This document shows, piece by piece, positions 42,915 to 51,197 of a DNA stretch of 64,000 bases (the first letter of the stretch is position 1; each line of letters begins with the position of its first letter). A model generated the notes under the pieces. It saw only the letters and a list, made by a program, of their open reading frames with translations. It had not been told where the DNA came from and did not search any database. The position numbers were made by a program, and so were the translations under genes. Source of the stretch: Kineococcus sp. NBC_00420 (GTDB taxonomy: Bacteria > Actinomycetota > Actinomycetes > Actinomycetales > Kineococcaceae); the NCBI RefSeq assembly GCF_036021035.1, contig NZ_CP107930.1, forward strand, positions 1,984,001-2,048,000, read 5' to 3'.

Positions 42915-43928
42915 TCATTCTGACATGACTGGACCGGTCGTGTCCCGCACCACCAGCCGCGGGACGAGGACGACGTCGGCGGGGCCCGGATCGTCCTCGC
43001 CGTCCAGGCGCCGCACAGCCGCCCGCACCGCGCACGCCGCCTGCCCCGCCGCGTCCTGGCTCACCGACGTCAGCCGCACGTGCCCCAGCCGGGCCAGGAG
43101 GCTGTCGTCGTAGCCGGTCACCGACACCCGCCCGGGGACCGCGATCCCGTCCCGCAGGAGGACGTCGAGGACGCCGAGCGCGATCCGGTCACTGGCGGCC
43201 ACCACCGCCGTCCCCGTCCACCCCCCACCCAGGACCCGCCGGGTGGCGGCGGCCCCGCCCTCCTCGTCGAAGGCCCCCTCCACGACCCGCCCGCGCACCC
43301 CGGCGGCCTCGACGGCGGCCTCGAACCCGGCGCGGCGGTCGGCGGCGATGTCCCCCGCGCCGCCGGAGACGTGCAGCAGGTCCCGGTGACCCAGGCCGAC
43401 CAGGTGCTCGACCAGCAGCCGCGTCCCGACCTCGTCGGAGGCACGCACGACGTCGGGCCCTGGCGACCCGGGGTCCGCGAGGCGCGGGCGCCGCCCCAGG
43501 ACCACGACGGGCACGCGTCGCCGCAGCTCCATCAGCTCCGCACCGGGCAGTTCCGGCCCGAGCAGCAGCAGCGCCTCGCAGCGGGAGTCGAGCAGGGTCT
43601 CGACCGCCGCCCGCTCCCCCCGCGTGCGGGTCACCGCGGCGAGCACGACGTCGTAGCCGGCCTCCTCCGCGGCGTCCTGCAGCTCCTCGACGAGCTCGGC
43701 GTGGAAGGCGTTGCGGACGGCCACGGTGATCCCGAGCAGGCGGGTGCGCCGCAGCGCGAGGCTGCTCGCCGCGCGGTCGGCGCGGTACCCGAGGTCGGCG
43801 GCCGCCCGCAGCACGCGGGCGGCCGTCTCGGCGCTGGGCCCCGGCGCCCCCCGCAGGGCGAGGGACACCATGCCCTTCGACACCCCGGCCCGGGCCGCGA
43901 CGTCCTTGATCGTGGGTCGAGCGGACAC
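42915..43928 (-). CDS. LacI-family transcriptional regulator
   Basis: 337 residues from GTG 43928. HTH at once (TIKDVAARAGVSKGMVSLALRGAPGPS), hinge LGYRADRAASSLALRRTRLLGI, then the sugar-binding domain (VVVLGRRPRLADPG, VVAASDRIALGVLDVL, VSVTGYDDSLLARL, LTSVSQDAAGQA). It is divergent to a polyol oxidoreductase/isomerase pair; the palindrome TTCAAACCGGTTTGAA lies between, as expected for a LacI operator. Ligand is probably the substrate of that pathway. Confidence 0.93.
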   Translation of the reverse strand: MSARPTIKDVAARAGVSKGMVSLALRGAPGPSAETAARVLRAAADLGYRADRAASSLALRRTRLLGITVAVRNAFHAELVEELQDAAEEAGYDVVLAAVTRTRGERAAVETLLDSRCEALLLLGPELPGAELMELRRRVPVVVLGRRPRLADPGSPGPDVVRASDEVGTRLLVEHLVGLGHRDLLHVSGGAGDIAADRRAGFEAAVEAAGVRGRVVEGAFDEEGGAAATRRVLGGGWTGTAVVAASDRIALGVLDVLLRDGIAVPGRVSVTGYDDSLLARLGHVRLTSVSQDAAGQAACAVRAAVRRLDGEDDPGPADVVLVPRLVVRDTTGPVMSE

Positions 43929-43949
43929 CGGACTCCCTTCCTGGCCCGC

Positions 43950-43979
43950 TTGACAACGGCGGACGGTCGAACCGATTCT
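43950..43979 (+). promoter_or_regulatory. Promoter for the oxidoreductase/isomerase unit
   Basis: TTGACA at 43950-43955 and GATTCT at 43974-43979, spacer 18. These fit -35 and -10 boxes for the plus-strand unit starting at 44063. The LacI operator begins 11 bases downstream of the -10. Confidence 0.5.
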
Positions 43980-43990
43980 AGCGGCAGTCG

Positions 43991-44006
43991 TTCAAACCGG
44001 TTTGAA
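43991..44006. promoter_or_regulatory. LacI operator
   Basis: TTCAAACCGGTTTGAA is a perfect 16-bp palindrome with the central CG of LacI/PurR-type sites, lying at the expected transcription start of the 44063 unit. The best candidate site for the divergent LacI regulator at 42915-43928. Confidence 0.75.
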
Positions 44007-44062
44007 AATCACGTCGCACCAGTGCCGGTGCCGACCCGCGACCCTCCCGAGAGGCCCGCCCG

Positions 44063-45283
44063 ATGCCCCCCACCTCCCCCACCCGCCCGATCGGCGTCGC
44101 CGTGATCGGCGCCGGGATGGCCGGCCGCGCCCACCTCGCCGGCTACCGCGCCGCCTCCACCCTCGCGGGTGGTTCCTACGGCGAGGGCCTGCCGCCGGTC
44201 CGCCTGGTCGCCGTCGCCGACGCCCACGAACCGTTCGCCGTGGCCGCGGCGCAGCGCTACGGCTACGAGCGCGCCGAGACGTCCTGGCAGGCCGTGGCCG
44301 AGGCCGACGACGTCGACGCCGTCAGCGTCGTCGTCGCCAACCACCTGCACCGCGAGATCGTCGAGGGTCTGCTGGCCGCGGGCAAGCACGTCCTCTGCGA
44401 GAAGCCGCTGGCCCCCTCGGTCACCGACGCGGAGGCGATGGTCGCGGCCGCCGCCCAGCACCCGGACCTCGTCGCCGCGGTGGGTTTCACCTTCCGCCGC
44501 TCCCCCGCGATCAACGCCCTGCGCGAGCAGGTGCTGAACGGTCACCTCGGGACCGTCCGCCACTTCAACGGCCACTACTGGTGCGACTACGCGGCCAACC
44601 CGAACGCCCCCATCAGCTGGCGCTACCAGGGCGGTCTGGGGTCCGGTGCGCTCGCCGACATCGGCAGCCACCTGGTCGACCTCGGTGAGTACTTCTGCGG
44701 GCCGCTGGAGTCGGTGCGGGGGACGGTGTTCTCGCAGGTGACGACGCGCCGGCCGAAACCGGTCGGCGCCGTCGTCGGGCACGCCCTGTCCGAGGTGAGC
44801 GCCGAGTTCGAGGACGTCGAGAACGAGGACCTGGCGACGTTCACTGCGACCTTCACGAACGGAGCGACCGGGACGTTCTCGGTCTCGCGCATCGCGCACG
44901 GCCTGCCCAACGGACTGGGTTTCGAGATCTTCACCGAGCACGGCGCGGGGGCCTTCGACCTCAACCGCACCGGTGAGTTCACCATCGCCGACTCGACCGC
45001 GCCCGGCGTGGTCAACGGCTACCGTCAGGTCCTCGTCGGCCCCGAGCACCCCTACGTCGCCGGTGGGCTCCCGATGGACTTCGGCGGCGTCGGGCACGGG
45101 CAGAGCGACTTCTTCAGCTTCCAGTGCCGCGCGTTCCTCAACGAGGTCGCCGGCGGCGTCGGCTCGCCGATCGGCGACCTCCCCGTCGTGCCGCCGATGG
45201 CCCACGGCCTGCACAACCTGCGCGTGCTCGAGGCGGTCACCCGGGCCGCCGACGGCACGGGCGAACCCGTCCCCCTCGACTGA
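44063..45283 (+). CDS. Gfo/Idh/MocA-family oxidoreductase
   Basis: 406 residues. Rossmann NAD-binding part (IGVAVIGAGMAGRAHLAGY near 10-28), then LCEKPLAPS with the family Lys and ADIGSHLVDLGEYF with the catalytic His region. The C-terminal half has the family's open beta sheet (TFTNGATGTFSVSRIAHG). Members oxidise a sugar or inositol hydroxyl with NAD(P). Its neighbour 45297 is a TIM-barrel isomerase; together with LacI it forms a small substrate-inducible catabolic unit. Confidence 0.9.
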   Translation: MPPTSPTRPIGVAVIGAGMAGRAHLAGYRAASTLAGGSYGEGLPPVRLVAVADAHEPFAVAAAQRYGYERAETSWQAVAEADDVDAVSVVVANHLHREIVEGLLAAGKHVLCEKPLAPSVTDAEAMVAAAAQHPDLVAAVGFTFRRSPAINALREQVLNGHLGTVRHFNGHYWCDYAANPNAPISWRYQGGLGSGALADIGSHLVDLGEYFCGPLESVRGTVFSQVTTRRPKPVGAVVGHALSEVSAEFEDVENEDLATFTATFTNGATGTFSVSRIAHGLPNGLGFEIFTEHGAGAFDLNRTGEFTIADSTAPGVVNGYRQVLVGPEHPYVAGGLPMDFGGVGHGQSDFFSFQCRAFLNEVAGGVGSPIGDLPVVPPMAHGLHNLRVLEAVTRAADGTGEPVPLD

Positions 45284-45296
45284 GAGAGAGCAGACC

Positions 45297-46295
45297 GTGA
45301 AACTCGGCGTCTACAACGCGATCCTGCACGACCGATCCCTGCCCGAGGCGCTGCAGGTCGTCGCCGACCTCGGCCTGCAGGGCATCGAACTGAACTCCGG
45401 CGGGTTCCTGCCGCCGGTCCACATCCCCACCTTCGACGACATCCTGGTCAGCGACACCGCGCGTGACGAGTTCCTCGGGACCTTCGAGGGCACCGGGGTC
45501 TCGATCGCCGGCCTGAACTGCAACGGCAACCCGCTGCACCCGAACCCGGTCATCGGCGACCAGCACGCCGAGGACGTCCGCCGGTCGATCCGGCTGGCGA
45601 ACCGCCTGGGCCAGCACCGCGTCGTCACCATGTCGGGGCTCCCCGGCGCCGAACCCGGGGCGACCCGCCCCACCTGGGTCGTCAACGCCTGGAACTCCCG
45701 CGACCTCGACGTCATCGAGCACCAGTGGAGCGTGGCCGCCCCGTTCTGGAAGGAGATCGACGCCCTCGCTCGCGAACTCGACGTCAAGGTCGCCCTGGAA
45801 CTGCACCCGCAGAACGCCGTCTTCAACCCGGCGAACCTGCGCGAACTGCTGGAACGCACGGGGGCGACCCACCTCGGCGTCGAACTCGACGCCTCGCACC
45901 TGTTCTGGCAGCAGATGGACCCCGTCGCCGTCGTCCGGGACCTCGGTCCACTGGTGTTCCACGCCGCGGCCAAGGACGTGCGGATCAATCCGGCCGCCGC
46001 GGTCTACGGCGTGCTGGACAACCGGTTCCGTCGCCTCGACCCCGCCGAGGACCGCACGAACCTCGGGGGCGACGAGTGGGTCAACGAGTGGCCGAAGGAG
46101 TCCGCGTGGGACTTCGTCGCCCTCGGCAGGGGCCACGACACCGCGTTCTGGGCCGAGTTCCTGCGCGCCCTGCACGAGGTCGACCCGGACATGGCCGTGA
46201 ACATCGAGCACGAGGACACCTCCCTCGGGCGGATCGAGGGCCTGGAGGTGGCGGCGGAGGTCCTCAAGGACGCCGCCCGGGCCGCCGGGGTCTGA
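45297..46295 (+). CDS. Sugar phosphate isomerase/epimerase (TIM-barrel, AP-endonuclease-2 family)
   Basis: 332 residues from GTG 45297, directly after the oxidoreductase. VADLGLQGIELNSGG, GVSIAGLNCNGNPLHP, VALELHPQNAVFNP, HLGVELDASHLFWQQMDP, VFHAAAKDVR and VNIEHEDTSLGRIEGL hold the Glu/Asp/His metal site. Xylose isomerase-like barrels of this type isomerise or dehydrate keto sugars. The last codons lie inside the left copy of a 47-bp direct repeat that contains the terminator. Confidence 0.88.
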   Translation: MKLGVYNAILHDRSLPEALQVVADLGLQGIELNSGGFLPPVHIPTFDDILVSDTARDEFLGTFEGTGVSIAGLNCNGNPLHPNPVIGDQHAEDVRRSIRLANRLGQHRVVTMSGLPGAEPGATRPTWVVNAWNSRDLDVIEHQWSVAAPFWKEIDALARELDVKVALELHPQNAVFNPANLRELLERTGATHLGVELDASHLFWQQMDPVAVVRDLGPLVFHAAAKDVRINPAAAVYGVLDNRFRRLDPAEDRTNLGGDEWVNEWPKESAWDFVALGRGHDTAFWAEFLRALHEVDPDMAVNIEHEDTSLGRIEGLEVAAEVLKDAARAAGV

Positions 46296-46369
46296 GGCGG
46301 CGGCCCGGACGGGGCGCCCTGTCCGGGCCGCCGGGGTCTGAGGCGGCGGCCCGGACGGGGCGCCCTGTC
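46277..46369. repeat. 46-bp tandem duplication of the gene end and terminator
   Basis: A 47-bp sequence starting CCGGGCCGCCGGGGTCTGAG occurs at 46277-46323 and again at 46323-46369. The left copy includes the last codons and stop of the isomerase gene. The duplication converts one perfect hairpin into a hairpin plus a half copy, which forms a second one with CGCCCTG and CAGGGCG (about 46361-46379). Confidence 0.9.
46299..46332. terminator. Perfect 12-bp hairpin terminator
   Basis: GGCGGCCCGGAC and GTCCGGGCCGCC, loop GGGGCGCCCT, directly after the plus-strand isomerase stop and shared with the convergent minus-strand unit. No U tract, but the stability should stop RNA polymerase from both sides. 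Confidence 0.75.
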
Positions 46370-46384
46370 GCGCAGGGCGTCTCG

Positions 46385-47383
46385 TCACGGATAGGCGATG
46401 GTCTCCGTCCGCCCGCTGACCAGGGCGCGGGTGGCCGCGTCGGCCACGGCCTGCGCCACGAGACCGTCCTCCAGCGTGACGGGCGGGGTGGTCCCCCGCT
46501 CCAGCGCGTCGACGAAGGCGGCCAGCGTCGCGGCGTAGGTCGGTTCGACCCGCTCGAACCAGCCCGGCGGCAACGCGTCGGCGACGACCCCGGCTACGCC
46601 GTAGTGCACGACGTTTCCCCGGTGCTGACGCCGGGACTCCACCAGTCCCGTGGACCCCATGACCTCGATGCGCTCGTCGTAGCCGTACCCGGTGCGCCGG
46701 ACGCTGTCGATCTGCACGAGCGCCCCCGAGGGCAGGGTCAGCACGGCCACCGAGGTGTCGACGTCGCCGAAGCGCGCGATGCGGGGATCGGCCAGGGCGG
46801 AACCGGTGACGGAGACCGAGACCGGGTCCTGACCGCTGATCCACCGCGCGAGGTCGAAGAAGTGCACGGTCTGGTCGCGCAACTGACCCCCGGAGACCTC
46901 GAGGTACTCGATGGGCGGGAGGGAGGGGCCGCGCGACGTCAGCTGCAGGAGTTCGACCTCCCCGACGCCCCCCTCCGCCACCACGCGACGGAGCGCGGCG
47001 TGGTCGCGGTCGAAGCGGCGGTTGAAGTCGAGCATGGCCGGCACCCCGCTGCGGCGGACGTGCGCGACGACGTCGCGCGCCGCGGCGAGGTCGGGCGCGA
47101 GGGGTTTCTCGCAGATGACGGCCAGGCCGGCGTCGGCGGCCGCGCGCAGGTGCTGGGCGTGGGTGTCGGTGGAGGAGGCGATGAACACCGCGTCGACGTG
47201 GTCGGCGTCGAAGACCTCACCGAGATCGCCGGCGGCCCGCGAGCCGTGACGGCGGGCGAGGTCGTGGGCGCGGGCCTCGTCGATGTCGTAGACGAGGACG
47301 AGGTCGACGTCCGGGTGCGCGGCGAGGTTGCGGGCGTGGACGGATCCGATGAACCCGGCACCGACGAGGGCGAAGCGTTGCAC
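46385..47383 (-). CDS. Gfo/Idh/MocA-family oxidoreductase, inositol-2-dehydrogenase-like
   Basis: 332 residues from GTG 47383. FALVGAGFIGSVHARNLA (NAD fold), FIASSTDTHAQHL, AVICEKPLAPD, MLDFNRRFDRDHAALRR and GGQLRDQTVHFFDLARWISG match IolG/inositol dehydrogenases. It oxidises an inositol or sugar hydroxyl with NAD+. It is 5 bases from the TIM-barrel gene upstream on the same strand. Confidence 0.88.
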   Translation of the reverse strand: MQRFALVGAGFIGSVHARNLAAHPDVDLVLVYDIDEARAHDLARRHGSRAAGDLGEVFDADHVDAVFIASSTDTHAQHLRAAADAGLAVICEKPLAPDLAAARDVVAHVRRSGVPAMLDFNRRFDRDHAALRRVVAEGGVGEVELLQLTSRGPSLPPIEYLEVSGGQLRDQTVHFFDLARWISGQDPVSVSVTGSALADPRIARFGDVDTSVAVLTLPSGALVQIDSVRRTGYGYDERIEVMGSTGLVESRRQHRGNVVHYGVAGVVADALPPGWFERVEPTYAATLAAFVDALERGTTPPVTLEDGLVAQAVADAATRALVSGRTETIAYP

Positions 47384-47388
47384 GGGGC

Positions 47389-48321
47389 TCAGCCGACCAG
47401 GATGGCGAGCAGGTTGCGCATGGTCGTCGCCACCACCAGCGGATCGTGCTCGTTGGCACGGTCGGAGAACATCTCCGAGACCCACCAGCCGTCGTACCCG
47501 GTGGACTTGATCGCGTCGACCCACTGCTGCAACGGGATCGCTCCCCCGCCGATGACGACGTTGCGGTGCACGCCCTGGTCGGCGACGTCGTGCTCGCGGT
47601 CGAGGTCGAGACCGTCGGAGAGGTGGACGGCCTTGATGAGTTCCGGCGGCAGGGCGGCGACCTCCTCGAGGGTGTCCCCCGTGGACCAGAAGTGCCAGGT
47701 GTCCAGCGCGATCCCGACGTTGGGCCGCCCGGCGGTCTCGATGATCCGCAGCGCGTGGCGACAGCGGTTGAGCCGGGCCCAGGCGAGGGGTTCGAGGTAG
47801 AGCTCGAGACCGTGGTCGGCGGCGATGTCGGCGGCCTCGCGGACGTTCGCCGCGGTGACGGCGACGGCCTCGGCCTCGTCCATCCCCAGGGTCGCGCGGT
47901 AGCGGGCGTCGTCGTCGGCCAGGGTGCCCGCGCGGTGGTCCTTGACCACGCCGACGTCCACCGGACCCGTGCACAGCTGGACGATCGGGGCGCCGAGCGT
48001 GGCGGCGATCGAGCACATGCGGCGCACCTCGGCGAGGAAGTCCTCCCGCGCGGCGCCCTGGCGTTCGACGTCGAGGACCGCGCCGAGGCCCGTCACCTCG
48101 AGGCCCTCCAGGAGGGGCGGCAGCGTGTGCACCGAGAAACCCGCGTCGAGGTAGCGGTACAGCTTGGGGCTCTGCAGTTCGATGCCCCCGAACCCGGCCT
48201 GCTGGGCGACGGCGATGTCCTGGACGACGTTGCCGAAGAAGGTGGTGGTGACGTTCATCGACAACTTCGGGGACGACGCCGGGGGTGCCGCCGGAACCGG
48301 GCGGGTCGTGGAGGTGGACAC
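47389..48321 (-). CDS. TIM-barrel sugar isomerase/epimerase
   Basis: 310 residues from GTG 48321, preceded by GAGGAG; the first ~24 residues (STSTTRPVPAAPPASSP) are variable and ATG 48258 is the alternative. NVVQDIAVAQQAGFGGIELQ, LYLEPLAWARLNRCRHALRI, VGIALDTWHFWSTGDTLEEV, IKAVHLSDG and GYDGWWVSEMFSD carry the metal ligands of AP-endonuclease-2-type isomerases such as hydroxypyruvate or inosose isomerases. Paired with the inositol-type dehydrogenase that follows. Confidence 0.85.
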   Translation of the reverse strand: MSTSTTRPVPAAPPASSPKLSMNVTTTFFGNVVQDIAVAQQAGFGGIELQSPKLYRYLDAGFSVHTLPPLLEGLEVTGLGAVLDVERQGAAREDFLAEVRRMCSIAATLGAPIVQLCTGPVDVGVVKDHRAGTLADDDARYRATLGMDEAEAVAVTAANVREAADIAADHGLELYLEPLAWARLNRCRHALRIIETAGRPNVGIALDTWHFWSTGDTLEEVAALPPELIKAVHLSDGLDLDREHDVADQGVHRNVVIGGGAIPLQQWVDAIKSTGYDGWWVSEMFSDRANEHDPLVVATTMRNLLAILVG

Positions 48322-48351
48322 GGTGCTCCTCGCTGAGCGACTGGACAGGTG

Positions 48352-48363
48352 TGGACCGGTCCA
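48352..48363. promoter_or_regulatory. Operator-like palindrome between divergent genes
   Basis: TGGACCGGTCCA is a perfect 12-bp palindrome with the central CCGG seen in the other LacI-type site of this window (43991). It lies between the minus-strand isomerase unit and the plus-strand LacI gene, 31 and 45 bases from their starts. Likely LacI operator. Confidence 0.6.
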
Positions 48364-48407
48364 GAATAGCGTCCAGCAATTGCGGCGCCTACCCCTAAGC
48401 TGCCTCC

Positions 48408-49445
48408 GTGGAACACCGCGACGGACGCACGCCGGCACCGCGGATGCCCACGATCCGGGACGTGGCCGAGCAGGCCGGGGTGTCGAAGTCGCTGGCCTCC
48501 CTGGCGCTGCGCGGGGACCCCGGCGTGAGCGAGGCCCGCCGCGCCTCGGTGCGGCAGGCGGCGGAGGAGCTCGGCTACCACCCGAACCGGCTGGCCCGGG
48601 CGCTGGCCCAGCCGCGGTCGGGCACGGTCGGGGTCCTGCTCAACGACCTGCGCAACCCCTGGTTCGTCGAGCTCCTCGCCGGTCTGACCGCCTCCCTCGA
48701 CGGGGCCGGGCTGGCGCCCGTGCTCGCCGACTCCTTCACCTCCCGGCGGGTCGGGCGCTCGGCGGTGGACCAGCTGCGCTCGCAGCGGGTCGACGCGGTC
48801 GTCGTCGTCGGCACCACCGACGACGACGACGAGCTGCGCCGGGCCGCGAGCGCCGACGTGCCGATCGTGCTCGCCGGGACCTACGAACCGGGCGACCTGG
48901 ACGCCGACGTGGTGGTCAACGACGACGAGGCCGGCGCGGCCGGCGCGACCCGGCACCTGCTCGACCTCGGTCACCGCCGGATCGTGCACCTGCGCGGCCC
49001 GGGACGGGTGGGTTCGCTGCGCGCCCAGGGGTTCGAGCGGACCCTCGCAGATGCCGGCCTCACGGCGGTGGTCGTAGCCGGCGGCACGGGCGAGGAGAGC
49101 GGGTACGCCGCCGCCCGGCGGGTCCTCGAGAGCCGTGAGCGCCCGACCGCGATCTTCGCCTACAACGACCTGGCGGCCATCGGCACCCTGTCGGCGGCGC
49201 ACGACCTGGGGCTCAGCGTTCCCGGGGAGCTGTCGGTCATCGGCTACGACAACACCTACCTCGCCGCCATCCGCCACCTGTCCCTGACGTCGGTCGACAA
49301 CGGGACCTTCGCCATCGGCGTCCAGAGCGGACGTTTCGTCACCGAACGCCTCGCCGGCGCCGGCCAGGGGGGCCGCGTGCACCGGGTCGCCGCCACGCTC
49401 GCGGTCCGCCGGACGACGGGGCCCGCACCGGCGACCACCGACTGA
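48408..49445 (+). CDS. LacI-family transcriptional regulator
   Basis: 345 residues from GTG 48408. HTH PTIRDVAEQAGVSKSLASLALRGDPGVSE (about 13-41), hinge LGYHPNRLARALAQPRSGTVGVLLND, and a full sugar-binding domain (VVVVGTTDDDDELRR, AIFAYNDLAAIGTLSAAHDLGL, LSVIGYDNTYLAAIRHLSLTSVD). Divergent to the isomerase/dehydrogenase pair across the TGGACCGGTCCA site. Distinct from the 42915 regulator (shorter, different HTH recognition helix), though both may govern related substrates. Confidence 0.92.
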   Translation: MEHRDGRTPAPRMPTIRDVAEQAGVSKSLASLALRGDPGVSEARRASVRQAAEELGYHPNRLARALAQPRSGTVGVLLNDLRNPWFVELLAGLTASLDGAGLAPVLADSFTSRRVGRSAVDQLRSQRVDAVVVVGTTDDDDELRRAASADVPIVLAGTYEPGDLDADVVVNDDEAGAAGATRHLLDLGHRRIVHLRGPGRVGSLRAQGFERTLADAGLTAVVVAGGTGEESGYAAARRVLESRERPTAIFAYNDLAAIGTLSAAHDLGLSVPGELSVIGYDNTYLAAIRHLSLTSVDNGTFAIGVQSGRFVTERLAGAGQGGRVHRVAATLAVRRTTGPAPATTD

Positions 49446-49493
49446 ACCGCGGCGCCGGGTGCCGACCCCGCCCGCCGGGGCGACGATGGGCCG

Positions 49494-50702
49494 GTGCCCC
49501 TCCTGCCTCCCCCGCCGACCGAGCGCGACGCCGTGCGCGCCTGGGTCGCCACCCACCTCGGGCACCTGACCTGCGAGGCCCCGGACGAGGCGGTACCGGT
49601 CTCGCCGGTGCGCGGCGGGCAGACCGCCGCCGACACCGCCCTCGCCACGCTGGACCTGACCGGTTACGCCGCCCGCCGCAACGAGGTGTTCCCGCGGGAG
49701 CGCCGCGGCGCGACGCGGCTCTCCCCCTACATCCGCCACGGCCTCCTCCCCCTGCCCGCCGTGTGGGCGGCGGCCGCCGACGCACCGGCCCGGGACCGCT
49801 CGAAGTTCCGCGACGAGCTGCTCTGGCAGGAGTACGCCCGCCACCTCTACGCGCGCCTCGGCCACCGGACGGCGGACGCCCTGCGCTTCGAGGCTCCCGT
49901 CCCGGCGCAGGCCTGGCCCCGTGAACCCTGGCCGCAGGACATGGCCTGCGTCGCGGCGACCACCGCGGAACTGCACGAGGACGGCTGGCTGGTGAACCAG
50001 ACCCGGATGTGGCTGGCGTCGCAGTGGTCGGTGCGGGCCGGGGCGGACTGGCGCGAGGGCGCGCAGGAGATGTACCGCCACCTGCTCGACGGTTCCCAGG
50101 CCGCCAACCGTCTCGGCTGGCAGTGGGCGGTCGGGACCGGGACGGGCAAGGTCTACGGCTTCAGCCGCTGGCAGGTCGAGAAGCGCGCCCCCGGTCTGTG
50201 CCGCAGCTGCCCCCTGCAGCGGGCCTGTCCCGTCCAGGAGTGGCCGGACACCGAGGCCGGTCCCCGCGCCGAGACCCCGGACGCGCTGGCGGGCGGTCCC
50301 ACCGACGCCGGCCCCCGGTCACCGGAGGTCACCGGGGAACCCGACACGGTCTGGTTGACGGCGGAGTCCCTCGGGGACACCGACCCGGCCCTGCTCGCCC
50401 ACCCGGACCTCCCCGCGGTCTTCGTGTTCGACGAGCCGTTGCTGGCCCGCCTGCGGTTGTCCGGCAAGCGACTCGTCTTCCTCGCCGAGACCCTGGCGGA
50501 ACTCGGCTGCGACGTGCACCTCGGCGACCCCGTGGTGGAACTGGCCGGACGCCGTCTGGCCGTCACCCACGCCCCCGTCCCCGGGTTCGCCCGCCGGTCG
50601 GCGCGGGCGGACGTCGTCGCCCGCCACCCGTGGCCGTGGCTGCGCCGACCCGGTTCGGGGTCCTTGCGCTCGTTCAGCGCGTGGGCACGTTCGGCGGGCT
50701 GA
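49494..50702 (+). CDS. Photolyase-like FAD-binding protein with permuted domain order
   Basis: 402 residues from GTG 49494. The photolyase/cryptochrome FAD domain is first (about 45-250): RGATRLSPYIRHGLLPLP, DELLWQEYARHLYARLG, QDMACVAATTAELHEDGWLVNQTRM and DGSQAANRLGWQWAVGTGTGK. A cysteine cluster CRSCPLQRAC (236, 239, 245) follows. Then, at 285-400, comes a Rossmann-like part (TVWLTAESLGDTDPALL, AVFVFDEPLLARLRL) resembling the N-terminal photolyase alpha/beta domain. Function is unproven: DNA repair or light sensing are possibilities. Strand spacing and high GC are normal for the genome. Confidence 0.8.
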   Translation: MPLLPPPPTERDAVRAWVATHLGHLTCEAPDEAVPVSPVRGGQTAADTALATLDLTGYAARRNEVFPRERRGATRLSPYIRHGLLPLPAVWAAAADAPARDRSKFRDELLWQEYARHLYARLGHRTADALRFEAPVPAQAWPREPWPQDMACVAATTAELHEDGWLVNQTRMWLASQWSVRAGADWREGAQEMYRHLLDGSQAANRLGWQWAVGTGTGKVYGFSRWQVEKRAPGLCRSCPLQRACPVQEWPDTEAGPRAETPDALAGGPTDAGPRSPEVTGEPDTVWLTAESLGDTDPALLAHPDLPAVFVFDEPLLARLRLSGKRLVFLAETLAELGCDVHLGDPVVELAGRRLAVTHAPVPGFARRSARADVVARHPWPWLRRPGSGSLRSFSAWARSAG

Positions 50703-50745
50703 GGACGCTTGACCTCAAGCGCTCGAGGGCGCGCAGGATCTCCTC

Positions 50746-51186
50746 GTGCGCACACGAGTCGACGACCTGGGCATCGCCGAGATGGCGGCACGGTCGGGTT
50801 TCAGCGAACCCACGCTCCGCTACTACGAGAAGATCGGCCTGCTCGGCCCGGTCCCGCGCGACGTCGACAGCGGGCACCGACGCTACGACGAGGCCACGGC
50901 CGCCCGGATCGAGGCGCTGGCCTGCCTGCGCTCGGCCGGCGTCGGAGTCGCCGACCTGCGCCGCTACCTCGACCTGCTCGCGCGTGGTGACGCGGAATCC
51001 GCTGCCGCGCAACGTGACCTGTTCAGTGCGCAGGCGGCACGCGTCGAGGCCGAGATCGCCCGGCTCCGGGTCCGCGCCGAGTACCTGCACCGCAAGACCG
51101 ACCTGTGGGACGCCCGGGTGCGCGGGGACGCCGACGCCGAACGGCGCGCCGTCGCCGCCGTGACCGAGGTCCTCACCAGATTCTGA
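50746..51186 (+). CDS. MerR-family transcriptional regulator
   Basis: 146 residues from GTG 50746. MerR winged helix (GIAEMAARSGFSEPTLRYYEKIGLLGPVPRDVDSGHRRYDE, positions ~9-49) and a coiled-coil dimerisation helix (RDLFSAQAARVEAEIARLR). No cysteine-rich metal site, so it probably senses an organic or oxidising compound. It precedes the reductase gene by 11 bases, an operon of the common MerR-aldehyde/aldo reductase kind. Confidence 0.9.
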   Translation: MRTRVDDLGIAEMAARSGFSEPTLRYYEKIGLLGPVPRDVDSGHRRYDEATAARIEALACLRSAGVGVADLRRYLDLLARGDAESAAAQRDLFSAQAARVEAEIARLRVRAEYLHRKTDLWDARVRGDADAERRAVAAVTEVLTRF

Positions 51187-51197
51187 AGGAGAACACC

